Source of the DNA: Mycobacterium sp. GA-2829
Lineage (GTDB): Bacteria; Actinomycetota; Actinomycetes; Mycobacteriales; Mycobacteriaceae
Assembly: GCF_001499965.1 (NCBI RefSeq)
Contig: NZ_LQIT01000004.1
Span: forward strand, 97,132-161,131
Direction: 5' to 3'
Length of the DNA stretch: 64,000 nt
The notes below the pieces were generated by a model. The model saw only the letters and a list, made by a program, of their open reading frames with translations. It was not told the origin of the DNA and did no database searches. Below, in pieces: positions 28,090 through 36,394 of the stretch (its first letter is position 1; each line of letters starts with the position of its first letter). Both the position numbers and the translations under genes were made by a program.

Positions 28090-28734
28090 TCACCCCGCAG
28101 CGCGACGAAACAACTCCGCCGGCCGCCCGCGCCCACCCGCCGTCATCCGACCCGTCGCCACGAGATGCGGTTCCATCGCCCGCCGAAACGTGTCCCGCTG
28201 CAACGCGTCCCCGAGGACCGCCTCGTGCGCCAACCGCAACTCCCGCAGCGTGAACTCCTCCCCCAGCAGCCGGTCCGGGTCCGGGTGATCGGCGTAACGA
28301 GCGCGAATGTGCGCCATCGCCCGCCCGATGATGTCGGCGTGGTCGTACGGCAACCGCCCCGGGCTGAGCACCGGCGCCAGGCGCGTCCGATCGGCGAACC
28401 GCGACGCAAGCGCATCGGCCCGCACCACCGCGACGTGCGCCACCGACAGCACCCACCCACGGTCGTCGCGCGCCGGGTCGTCGAACACCTGCAGCTGGCG
28501 CGGGCGCAGCCCCGCCACATTGGCCTTCACCCGCAGCGACCGGTCCACCGCGTCAGCCAACCGCTCCCCCTCGTGCAGGAACGTGCCCGGCAGCGCCCAC
28601 CCGCGTCCGGTGTTCCGGCGCACCTCCAAGACGACGAGCCCGTTCTCCGCGTCCAACGTGAGCAGCGCCGTGTCCACCGCGACCGACGGTCGCGGATAGT
28701 CGGTGAGCGGCCGACCGCCCGTGTCCTTGTCCAT
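28090..28734 (-). CDS. NrtR-like transcriptional regulator: Nudix fold plus winged helix
   Basis: A protein of 214 residues. The N-terminal domain has the Nudix fold, but the catalytic box is degenerate: the canonical REUxEE core reads DRSLRVKAN, so the usual metal-binding glutamates are lost. The C-terminal half (FTLRELRLAHEAVLG, then FRRAMEPHL..GRMTAGGRGRP) is the winged-helix domain of NrtR, a repressor that senses ADP-ribose-type ligands and controls NAD metabolism. It is divergent from the ADP-ribosylglycohydrolase gene, a natural partner because that enzyme releases ADP-ribose. ATG 28734 is preferred over an upstream GTG. Confidence 0.85.
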   Translation of the reverse strand: MDKDTGGRPLTDYPRPSVAVDTALLTLDAENGLVVLEVRRNTGRGWALPGTFLHEGERLADAVDRSLRVKANVAGLRPRQLQVFDDPARDDRGWVLSVAHVAVVRADALASRFADRTRLAPVLSPGRLPYDHADIIGRAMAHIRARYADHPDPDRLLGEEFTLRELRLAHEAVLGDALQRDTFRRAMEPHLVATGRMTAGGRGRPAELFRRAAG

Positions 28735-28751
28735 GTCGGTGCCCCAGCGTA

Positions 28752-28762
28752 CAGTCACACTG
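28752..28762. promoter_or_regulatory. Candidate NrtR operator CAGT-CAC-ACTG
   Basis: An inverted repeat CAGT/ACTG with three central bases lies in the 68-base gap between the NrtR-like gene and the ADP-ribosylglycohydrolase gene; an additional TTAGCGC...GCGCAA near-dyad sits at 28765-28783. Either could be the regulator's site. Confidence 0.4.
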
Positions 28763-28802
28763 AATTAGCGCAGAATCGCGCAAATAGAGATCGGGGGACG
28801 TC

Positions 28803-30290
28803 ATGGCATCACTGCACGATCGCATCGAAGGAGTCCTATTGGGGACCGCCGCCGGTGACGCCCTCGGCGCGCCATACGAGTTCGGTCCTCCCCGTGGGCC
28901 TCACCTCGACGTCGCGATGGTCGGCGGCGGTGTGTGGGAGCCCGGCGAGTGGACCGACGACACGTCGATGGCCATCGCGATCGCCGAGGTCGCGGCCACC
29001 GGCGCCGACCTGAGGGGACCCGGGGCGCAGGACCAGATCGTCACGCGCTGGCACGAGTGGTCACTCACGGCCAAGGACGTCGGCATCCAGACCCGGTCAG
29101 TGCTCAGCGCCGCCGCCCGGGGTGGCCCGGTCACCACCGCGCGCACCCGCGCAGAGGCCGCGCGCCTGCACGAGCGCACCGGCCGCACAGCGGGCAACGG
29201 CTCCCTGATGCGCACCGCCCCGGTCGCCCTGGCCTACCTCGACGACGAGGACGCGATGGTCGAAGCCGCCCGCGCCCTCAGCGAGCTCACCCACGCCGAT
29301 CCGGACGCCGGCGACGCGTGCGTCCTGTGGTGCAGCGCCATCCGCCATGCCGTCCTCACCGGTGCGCTCGACGTGCGGATCGGGTTGCGCCGCATCGACC
29401 AGGGACGCCAAGCACTGTGGGCACAGCGGATGGACGCCGCCGAAGCGGGCACACCGTCGTCATTCGCCAACAACGGGTGGGTCGTGGCGGCGCTGCAAGC
29501 GGCATGGTCGGCGATCAGCACCACCGCCGTGCCGACGGACGATCCGGCGGCCGGCGTGTTCCGCGCCGACCACTTACGGCTGGCGCTCGACGCGGCCGTG
29601 CGGGCGGGCGACGACACCGACACCGTCGCCGCGATCGCGGGCGAGTTACTCGGGGCAGCGTACGTCGCATCCGCGGTGCCCGTGCAGTGGCGGGCGCTGC
29701 TGCACGGATGGCCGGGGCTGACGGCGCGCGGCCTCGTTTCACTCGCGTCGGCGATCCATCGCCGCGGCCAACGCGACACGTTCGACTACACGTATCCGGG
29801 CTCCCCCATCGACACCGTCATGCGCCACCCGTACGACGACCACGTTCTGCTCGGCGGCGTCGGCGTCCTGCGCCGACTGCCGACGGAGGTCGACGCGGTG
29901 GTGTCCTTGTGCCGGGTCGCCGACGAGGACGTCCCGGATGGGATCCCGCACGCGGAGGTACGGCTCATCGACCGGACCGACGCCGACGAGAACCCGCACC
30001 TCGATTTCGTCCTGCTGGACGCCGTACGCGCGGTCGAGGCGTTCCGACGGCAGGGCCGAACGGTGTTGGTGCACTGCGTCGCCGCGTACAGCCGGACACC
30101 GGCGGTCGGTGCGCTGTACGGGGCGCGGCTACGGGGCGTCAGCATCGCCGAGGCGATCAACGACATCCGCCGCCTGCTGCCCGACGCCTACCCGAACCAC
30201 GCGTTCCGACAAGCGATGTCGCGCCTACATCCCGTCCGTCAGGTCTCCTCGCGGGAGAACTGGTCCGCCAGCGGCCACGTACCCCACTGA
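28803..30290 (+). CDS. ADP-ribosylglycohydrolase fused to a cysteine (dual-specificity type) phosphatase
   Basis: A two-domain protein of 495 residues. Residues 1-335 are a DraG-like ADP-ribosylglycohydrolase: GDALGAPYEF, the metal ligands WTDDTSMA (50-57), and DDTDTVAAIAG near 270-280. Residues 345-480 form a protein phosphatase of the cysteine class with the active loop HCVAAYSR (Cys425, Arg431; C-x5-R) and a likely acid Asp390. The first domain removes ADP-ribose from proteins or nucleic acids; the second could remove phosphates from the released or linked product. It lies divergent from an NrtR-like regulator. Its last 52 bases overlap the convergent Lrp gene. Confidence 0.87.
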   Translation: MASLHDRIEGVLLGTAAGDALGAPYEFGPPRGPHLDVAMVGGGVWEPGEWTDDTSMAIAIAEVAATGADLRGPGAQDQIVTRWHEWSLTAKDVGIQTRSVLSAAARGGPVTTARTRAEAARLHERTGRTAGNGSLMRTAPVALAYLDDEDAMVEAARALSELTHADPDAGDACVLWCSAIRHAVLTGALDVRIGLRRIDQGRQALWAQRMDAAEAGTPSSFANNGWVVAALQAAWSAISTTAVPTDDPAAGVFRADHLRLALDAAVRAGDDTDTVAAIAGELLGAAYVASAVPVQWRALLHGWPGLTARGLVSLASAIHRRGQRDTFDYTYPGSPIDTVMRHPYDDHVLLGGVGVLRRLPTEVDAVVSLCRVADEDVPDGIPHAEVRLIDRTDADENPHLDFVLLDAVRAVEAFRRQGRTVLVHCVAAYSRTPAVGALYGARLRGVSIAEAINDIRRLLPDAYPNHAFRQAMSRLHPVRQVSSRENWSASGHVPH

Positions 30291-30736
30291 TAGGTCTGCT
30301 TCACCACCTCGAGGTACACGAGCGTCCGTACCTCGGCGACCGACGGGATCGACTCGATCGATTCGTGGACCACGGTGAGGAGATGCTGCCCGTCGCGGCA
30401 CATCACCTCCGCCACCAGGTTGCAGTCGCCGGACACGATCGCGCAGAAGCTGACTTCTGGGATCTTCCCGATCTGGGCGGACGTCTCGCGAAGGTTGCCC
30501 TTCACGCGGATCTGCAGCAGCGACGAGAGTTTGAACTCTTCGATCGGAATGGTGATCGCCACGATCTGCATCTGCCCCTGCTCGATCAGGCGTTGGACGC
30601 GTTGACGCACCGCTGCTTCTGACAGCCCCACCTCCTTCGCGATCGACGAATACGAGCGGCGCCCGTCCTCGCGGAGCATGCCGATGATCGCCGCGGATTG
30701 CGCGTCGTGCCCGCTGTCGGTCTCACCTGTGGCCAT
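30239..30736 (-). CDS. Lrp/AsnC-family regulator
   Basis: A regulator of 165 residues with ATG 30736 behind GGGAGGG. It has the HTH (IIGMLREDGRRSYSSIAKEVGLSEAAVRQRVQRLIEQGQ) and a RAM domain (LQIRVKGNLRETSAQIGKIPEVSFCAIVSGDCNLVAEVMC) that binds an amino acid effector. Its coding end overlaps the phosphatase-glycohydrolase gene by 52 bases in convergent orientation, which is unusual and could give antisense control. It starts 29 bases after the end of the small gene at 30765 on the same strand, so it may be the last gene of the monooxygenase operon. Confidence 0.85.
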   Translation of the reverse strand: MATGETDSGHDAQSAAIIGMLREDGRRSYSSIAKEVGLSEAAVRQRVQRLIEQGQMQIVAITIPIEEFKLSSLLQIRVKGNLRETSAQIGKIPEVSFCAIVSGDCNLVAEVMCRDGQHLLTVVHESIESIPSVAEVRTLVYLEVVKQTYQWGTWPLADQFSREET

Positions 30737-30764
30737 CGTGCCCTCCCCCCATAGCGACCCTCCC

Positions 30765-31166
30765 CTATCCAACACTCGATACGACCACGCCGTCCGCGAG
30801 TCCCAGCCGGGCGAGATCCGCCAGGTAGGAGCGCAGTCCGGACTCGGTGCCGCAGTACACCAGTCGATTCTGTGCCCTACTGTGCGCTTCTCGCGCCTCT
30901 TTCGCAGCGCACAGATGCCGGAGGTGGGTCATCGACTCGGCGACCGCCACGTGCAGATCGAGGAGGACGAAATCCCCGCCGGCCTTGCGCGCCGCCTTGG
31001 CCATGGAGTGGGCCCGGCCGAGATCCGCCGCGTACACCACCGTGGCCTCGCGACACCGGTCCTCGACGATCACGTGCTCCCGCTGGTGCCCGAACTGGCC
31101 CCTGGGTAACGCCGCCGTGCGGCGGCACGTGGCCGCCACGACGACGAAGGACGGCGGGCCGCTCAT
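30765..31166 (-). CDS. Hypothetical protein at the end of the monooxygenase operon
   Basis: A protein of 133 residues whose ATG at 31166 shares one base with the monooxygenase stop (TGATG), so it is translationally coupled. The C-terminal part (RLVYCGTESGLRSYLADLARLGLADGV) has the look of the closing segment of luciferase-like proteins, while the N-terminal part is unfamiliar. It may be a partner subunit of the monooxygenase. No catalytic motif is visible. Confidence 0.7.
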   Translation of the reverse strand: MSGPPSFVVVAATCRRTAALPRGQFGHQREHVIVEDRCREATVVYAADLGRAHSMAKAARKAGGDFVLLDLHVAVAESMTHLRHLCAAKEAREAHSRAQNRLVYCGTESGLRSYLADLARLGLADGVVVSSVG

Positions 31167-32470
31167 CAGAACTCGCGCAGGTTGTCGCGCAGATACTCGG
31201 ACGAGTAGGAGGTTCGCGTCCTCCCACGGCGTTGCAGTGCGGGGACGAGGCCTTCGGTGATCTCGGCGATGAACCGCCGGGTCACCGAGTTCGACCCGGT
31301 GTAGAGCAGATAACCGTCGCCGCCCACCTCGTCCATGATGTCGCTCATGCGGTCGGCCACGTCGTCCGGGGTGCCGACCAGCCTGATCGCGGGTGACAGG
31401 TAGTCGACCGCCAACTCGCGCAACGTCTTTCCGCTGCCGCGCTGCAGGAAGGTATCGAGGGAGGACTGTTCGCCGTTGGTGGTGAGGTCCTGTGGCGGCA
31501 CCTCGTCGAGCGGGAACCGCGAGAAGTCGATATCGGTGACGAACGATATCTGAGCGACGATGTTCTCGATGGCTCTCGGGTTGGTCGTGTTTCGGAGGTT
31601 CGCGGCCTCGGCTTCCTCTGTCGTCGCACCGAGCACGGGCATGATGATGTAGAGGATCTTGATCTCGTCGGGGTCCCGGCCGTGCGCCTTGGCCCGGCTG
31701 CGGACATCGTCGCGGAACTCCCGCATCTTCTCCACCGAACCGGGATTGGCGACGATCGAGTCGGCGTACTTCGCCGCGAAATCGCGACCTTTCGGAGATC
31801 CTCCGGCCTGCACGAAGACCGGTTGCCCGTGCGGTGGATGCACGGTCGTCAGCGGGCCCTCGGAGCGGAAGTACTCACCGTTGTGGTTGACGGCCCGGAC
31901 GGTGCCGGGGGCGATGTAGGCACCGGATTCGCGGTCGCGGACGATGGCCTCGGGGTCCCACGAGTTCCACAGATCGCGTACCAGGTCGACGTATTCGTGG
32001 GCGACGTCGTACCGCTTGTCGTGCGGCAGAAGGCGGTCCATCCCGAAGTTGCGCGCGGCCTGGTCCTGACCCGAGGTCACGATGTTCCAGCCGAATCGAC
32101 CCTTGACGATGTGGTCGACGGTGGCGACCGTGCGGGCGAGCATGTACGGCGGGTAGAACGCGGTCGACATCGTGGCGATGACCCCGATGTGGCTGGTCGC
32201 CGCGGCGATGATCGAGGCCAACGGGACCGGATCATGTTTGGGCACCCACAGCGCGTGCTTGAGGTAGGCGTCGTAGGACTGCCCGTACGCGTCGGGGACG
32301 CTGACGGTGTCCTCGAAGAGGATGTAGTCGAAGCACGCCCGCTCCAGCGCCTGCGCCATCTCGACGTAGAACTTCCCGTCCCACGGCTCATCCGGCGGGG
32401 CGAACGGCCCGGTGAAATCGTTGGCGACGAACCCGGAGAACCATCCGAGGTGAAACTTGTTGGCAGACAA
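31166..32470 (-). CDS. FMN-dependent monooxygenase, NtaA/SnaA/DszA family
   Basis: A luciferase-like flavin monooxygenase of 434 residues. It uses reduced FMN supplied by a separate reductase. The opening FHLGWFSGFVANDF, the FDYILFEDTVSVPDAYG segment, the long loop with VKGRFGWNIVTS and the substrate-shaping RSEGPLTTVHPPHGQPVFVQAGGS block are all typical of the NtaA group that oxidises amines, sulfones or N-heterocycles. The start is TTG 32470 with AGGAAGG upstream; no ATG or GTG fits the conserved N-terminus. It follows the amidase by 29 bases. Confidence 0.9.
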   Translation of the reverse strand: MSANKFHLGWFSGFVANDFTGPFAPPDEPWDGKFYVEMAQALERACFDYILFEDTVSVPDAYGQSYDAYLKHALWVPKHDPVPLASIIAAATSHIGVIATMSTAFYPPYMLARTVATVDHIVKGRFGWNIVTSGQDQAARNFGMDRLLPHDKRYDVAHEYVDLVRDLWNSWDPEAIVRDRESGAYIAPGTVRAVNHNGEYFRSEGPLTTVHPPHGQPVFVQAGGSPKGRDFAAKYADSIVANPGSVEKMREFRDDVRSRAKAHGRDPDEIKILYIIMPVLGATTEEAEAANLRNTTNPRAIENIVAQISFVTDIDFSRFPLDEVPPQDLTTNGEQSSLDTFLQRGSGKTLRELAVDYLSPAIRLVGTPDDVADRMSDIMDEVGGDGYLLYTGSNSVTRRFIAEITEGLVPALQRRGRTRTSYSSEYLRDNLREF

Positions 32471-32499
32471 TGTGAACCTTCCTGGCGAGGACGTGGGCG

Positions 32500-33939
32500 C
32501 TAGACGATGGGGCGGGCGGCGGGGCCGCGGTACAGCGGACGGGCCTGGTCGACGGCGGCGGCGACGGCCAGCGAATCGATGTCGTGGTAGGGGCGCGCGA
32601 CGAACTGGACGCTGGTCGGCATCCCGCTGACGTCGAAACCGGACGGCAGCGCGGTCGAGGGGCAGCGGCCCACGATGTTGAACGGGCCCGTCATGAGACC
32701 GTCGCGGTCCACGTCGCCGGTGGGCTTGCCGTTGATGGTCGGTCCGTGCCCGATGTAGGGGTCGCCGGCGTCGAGCGACACCGTGGCCAGCGTCGGGCAC
32801 ATCAGGACCCGGTAACCGCTGAAGATCTCGGCGAGCGGCCGGTAGAACTCGGTCTCCGCGTCGAAGGTCTCCGCCATGGTCATCGAAGCCGAGCGACCGG
32901 TGCTGCGTGCGATGTACTCGACCACGTAGTCGTTGAGCAGTTCGGGCTTGCCACGAGAGAGGCTGGCGGCGGATGCGCCGGCGATGTGGCCGAAATGGGC
33001 GAAGAGGATGGTCTCGATCTGCTCGCGGGTCCACGGCAACTCGACCTCGTCGACGGTCACGCCGAGCCCGCGCAGCAGGTCCGCCGTCGCACGCAGATTG
33101 TCCACGATGCCCCGTTCGACCTCGTAGTCGCCGAGCGTGACACACATGGCCACACGCCAACCGCTCACGTCGGGCAGGGTCGCGGGCACGGCGAGTTTCG
33201 GGCTCAGCGTCGCGATGTCGTCGGGGTGGGGGCCCTGCATGACGTCGAACAGCAGCGCGGTGTCGGCGACGGTACGGGCCATCGGCCCGTTCTGGCAGTA
33301 GTGGTCGAGGTTCCAGGGCGTCACGTCCGGGACCCGGCCGTAGGACGGTTTGAGGCCGACGACGCCACAGAACGCCGCCGGGATGCGGATCGACCCACCG
33401 ATGTCGGAACCCGTTGCCAGCGTCGTGGTTCCGGCGGCCAGTGCCGCGCCCGATCCACCGGAGGATCCGCCGGCCGATTTGGACAGGTCCCACGGTGACA
33501 CGGTGACGCCCCACATGCGGCTGTGGGTGAACGGCACACAGCAGAATTCGGGGGTCGTCGTCCGGGCGTGCATGATGCCGCCGGCGTCGAAGATGCGCTG
33601 CGCCAGCGGATGTGTCGCCGTGGCATATTCGCCGGCGTGCACCAGCGAGCCTTCCGTCTGCAGCAGCCCCTCGACCGACACCTCGTCCTTGATCGCCACG
33701 GCGATACCCTCGAGCGGGCGGGCGGCGGAACCGTCACCCGCGTAGGCGTCCGCAGCGGCCTTCGCCTGCTCGAGAGCTCGGTCGAAGAACTGCTCGGTGA
33801 ACGCGTTGATCTTCGGTTCGACGGCTTCGGCCCGCTCCACCAGCGCGGTCATCAACTCGACCGGCGACAGCTGCTTGCTGCGGAACAGGTCGAGCGCGTC
33901 AACCGCCGACAGATAGGCCAGTTCGTCGCAAGTCGTCAT
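32500..33939 (-). CDS. Amidase signature family hydrolase
   Basis: A protein of 479 residues with the full amidase catalytic triad: Lys84 (AIKDEVS), the cis-Ser in GGSSGGS (159/160), and the nucleophile Ser183 in GSDIGGSIRIP. It hydrolyses a carboxamide to the acid and ammonia or amine. Its ATG overlaps the stop of the ABC ATPase gene by four bases and it precedes the monooxygenase, so import, oxidation and amide hydrolysis are tied together. Which acts first cannot be told from sequence. Confidence 0.92.
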   Translation of the reverse strand: MTTCDELAYLSAVDALDLFRSKQLSPVELMTALVERAEAVEPKINAFTEQFFDRALEQAKAAADAYAGDGSAARPLEGIAVAIKDEVSVEGLLQTEGSLVHAGEYATATHPLAQRIFDAGGIMHARTTTPEFCCVPFTHSRMWGVTVSPWDLSKSAGGSSGGSGAALAAGTTTLATGSDIGGSIRIPAAFCGVVGLKPSYGRVPDVTPWNLDHYCQNGPMARTVADTALLFDVMQGPHPDDIATLSPKLAVPATLPDVSGWRVAMCVTLGDYEVERGIVDNLRATADLLRGLGVTVDEVELPWTREQIETILFAHFGHIAGASAASLSRGKPELLNDYVVEYIARSTGRSASMTMAETFDAETEFYRPLAEIFSGYRVLMCPTLATVSLDAGDPYIGHGPTINGKPTGDVDRDGLMTGPFNIVGRCPSTALPSGFDVSGMPTSVQFVARPYHDIDSLAVAAAVDQARPLYRGPAARPIV

Positions 33940-35561
33940 AGCGGGGTCCTCTCCGAAGCAGGGTTGTCAGGGGTCAGGGCGGCGCCACTGAGTTCGTCCG
34001 CCGCGGCGACCAGGCGACGGGTGTAGTCCTCACGGGGATCAGCCAGGAGTTCGGCGGTCGGACGGTCCTCGACGATCCGGCCCTCCCGCAGAACGGCTGT
34101 CCGGTGGGCGATCTCGGCGATGACGCCCAGGTCGTGTGAGACGAACAACAACGCCAGGTGCAGGTCGTCGCTGAGCCGCCTCAACATCTCGAGGATCTTC
34201 GCCTGCACCGACACGTCGAGCGCCGAGGTGATCTCATCGCAGATCAACAGGCGAGGGCGGGCGGCGAGCGCGGAGGCGATCATCACCCGTTGCCGCTGCC
34301 CACCGGATAGCTCGCCGGGCCGCTTGTCGGCCGTCGCCGCCGCGAGCTCGACGAGATCGAGGCTGCGCAGGACGTCATCCCGGACCTCCGTGCGGTCGAG
34401 TCGTCGGTCCGGGTCCAACCGCATCGGCCGTCCCACGATCTCCCCCACTGTCAGAGACGGGTTCAGCGACAGCGTCGGGTTCTGGAACACGACCTGAATT
34501 CCACGCAGCTCGTGTGGGGTGCGGTCGCGCACCGACAATGACAACTCGCGGTTCGCGAAGACCATGTTGCCCGATTCCGCGGCGACCAGACCACTGATGC
34601 AGCGGGTGAGTGTGGTCTTACCGCTGCCCGATTGCCCGGCGACCGCGACGCGCTCCCCCACCCCGACCTTGAGGGCGACGTCGTCGAGGATCGGCACGTA
34701 CCGCCCGTTCTTGCGGTATCCGGCTCGGAGGGAATCGATTTCGAGCAACCGAGACGAGCGACTGACGCCCGCGGGGACGCTGGCGGTGATGCGACGGTGG
34801 TCGGGGATCGCCGCGATCAGGCGCCGCGTGTACGGGTGCTGGGGAGTGCGGAGAACCTGTGCAGTGTCGCCTTGTTCGACGATCGAGCCCTGGTACATCA
34901 CGCACACGCGGTCGGCCAGGTCGGCGACGACACGCAGATCGTGGGACACGTAGACCATCGAGACGTTCAGCATGTCTCGCAACTTGCGGAGCTCGCGCAG
35001 CACGACGGCCTGGGTGAGCAGGTCGAGTCCGGTCGTCGGTTCGTCGAGGACGACCGCCTTGGGTTGTGCCGCGAGGGCGGCGCCGATCGCGAGGCGCTGC
35101 TGCTGCCCGCCGGAGAGCTGGTGCGGATAGCGGCGCAGGAAGTCGTCCCCGCTGGGGAGGTCGACTCGCTCCAGGGCCGCCTTGATGGACGCGCGGCCGG
35201 CATCGCGCCCGGGGTGCGCGGCCAGCATCGACCGAATCAGCTTCTCCACGCGCATGGCGGGGTTCAGCGCCGACGGCGGATCCTGCGGGATGTACGCGAT
35301 CGTTCGCCCACGCAGATCGCGCAGCGCCGGACCGGTGAGACCGAGCACGTCGTGGTCGCCGACCTGGATCCGCCCGGACAGTTCGACCCCGGTGCCCGCG
35401 AACCCGAGCAGGGACAGGGCCGTGGTGGTCTTTCCACTACCGGATTCCCCGATGAGCCCGACGATTTCGCCGCGCCCGACCGAGAAGGAGACGCCGTCGA
35501 GGATCTTGGTTCCGTCCGCGAGCGTGGCATCGAGACCGGCGACGTCGATCAGTGTGGTCAT
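33936..35561 (-). CDS. Fused double ATPase of a peptide/nickel-type ABC importer
   Basis: A 541-residue protein joining two oligopeptide-transport ATPases (DppD/DppF type). Each half has a Walker A (GESGSGKTT; GQSGSGKTT), an ABC signature (LSGGQQQR; LSGGQRQR) and a Walker B (VVLDEPTTG; LLICDEITS). It supplies energy for the two permeases encoded upstream. It starts four bases before the DppC-like stop. A fused ATPase is common in actinobacteria. Confidence 0.93.
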   Translation of the reverse strand: MTTLIDVAGLDATLADGTKILDGVSFSVGRGEIVGLIGESGSGKTTTALSLLGFAGTGVELSGRIQVGDHDVLGLTGPALRDLRGRTIAYIPQDPPSALNPAMRVEKLIRSMLAAHPGRDAGRASIKAALERVDLPSGDDFLRRYPHQLSGGQQQRLAIGAALAAQPKAVVLDEPTTGLDLLTQAVVLRELRKLRDMLNVSMVYVSHDLRVVADLADRVCVMYQGSIVEQGDTAQVLRTPQHPYTRRLIAAIPDHRRITASVPAGVSRSSRLLEIDSLRAGYRKNGRYVPILDDVALKVGVGERVAVAGQSGSGKTTLTRCISGLVAAESGNMVFANRELSLSVRDRTPHELRGIQVVFQNPTLSLNPSLTVGEIVGRPMRLDPDRRLDRTEVRDDVLRSLDLVELAAATADKRPGELSGGQRQRVMIASALAARPRLLICDEITSALDVSVQAKILEMLRRLSDDLHLALLFVSHDLGVIAEIAHRTAVLREGRIVEDRPTAELLADPREDYTRRLVAAADELSGAALTPDNPASERTPL

Positions 35562-36394
35562 GTCGGCGCTCCGGCGGTGGGGGCGAGACGGGTGGCGGAG
35601 GCGAATCGGCCGCGCCGCCGCGACTCGGCGGTCGCCCGATCGCCGACGAGGTTGACCGCGAACACGAACAACCCGATCAGGATCGCGGGCGCGAGCGTGG
35701 CGAGCGGCTGGGCCGGCAGGCCGACGCGGTTCTCCGACACCATCAGCGCCCAGTTCGACGACGGCGGCGCCTCACCGAGGCCGAGGAAGGTCGCGCCGGC
35801 GATCAGCATGATGGAGGAGGCGACGCGGGTGCCGAAGTCGGCCGCCAGGGTGGGCACGACGTTGGGGAGGATGTCGCGGCGGACGATCGCCGCGGTGCGC
35901 TCGCCGCGCAGTCGCGATGCGTCGATGAAGTTGGCGCGTGCGACATTCGACGCGGCCGCGCGTGCCAGTCGGCACACCTGCGGGAAGTGACCGATGACGA
36001 CGGCGACGAGCACGACGAGGTGTCCCTTGCCGCTCGCGGTGGCCAGCAGCAGTAGGAGCAGGATCGGGGGGAACGCCAGTAGCACATCGTTGAGCCAGGT
36101 CAGTCCCTGTTCGGGCCGGCCGCCGCGCAACGCCATGAACATGCCGACCGGCGCGGCGAGCAGATACGCGGTGACGGCGACCCCGAGACCGCTCAGCACG
36201 AGGACCGCGCCGCCGTGCAGCAGGCGGGAGAAGACGTCACGGCCGAGCCCGTCGAGCCCGAGCAGCCCGGCGCCGCGGCTGTACGGCGCTCCGAGGACCT
36301 CGGTCGGGGAATGCGGCGCGAGAAGCGGTCCGAGGAACGCGATGCCGAGGACGATGGCCAGAAGCACCAGACCGGTGGTGCGTCGGGCCGTCAT
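35558..36394 (-). CDS. ABC importer permease, DppC type
   Basis: An inner-membrane permease of 278 residues with six hydrophobic segments, the acidic GLDGLGRDVFSRLLHG segment typical of the DppC N-terminus and the EAA loop SRLRGERTAAIVRRDILPN that contacts the ATPase. ATG overlaps the DppB-like stop by four bases. Confidence 0.92.
   Translation of the reverse strand: MTARRTTGLVLLAIVLGIAFLGPLLAPHSPTEVLGAPYSRGAGLLGLDGLGRDVFSRLLHGGAVLVLSGLGVAVTAYLLAAPVGMFMALRGGRPEQGLTWLNDVLLAFPPILLLLLLATASGKGHLVVLVAVVIGHFPQVCRLARAAASNVARANFIDASRLRGERTAAIVRRDILPNVVPTLAADFGTRVASSIMLIAGATFLGLGEAPPSSNWALMVSENRVGLPAQPLATLAPAILIGLFVFAVNLVGDRATAESRRRGRFASATRLAPTAGAPT

Noticed and set aside
28090..28734. Active Nudix hydrolase
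   Set aside because: The Nudix box lacks the metal-binding glutamates and a winged-helix domain follows, so a regulator is more likely.
32471..33514. Upstream extension of the monooxygenase frame
   Set aside because: The frame is open but overlaps the amidase gene and reads as Arg-rich shadow; the conserved monooxygenase N-terminus begins at TTG 32470.
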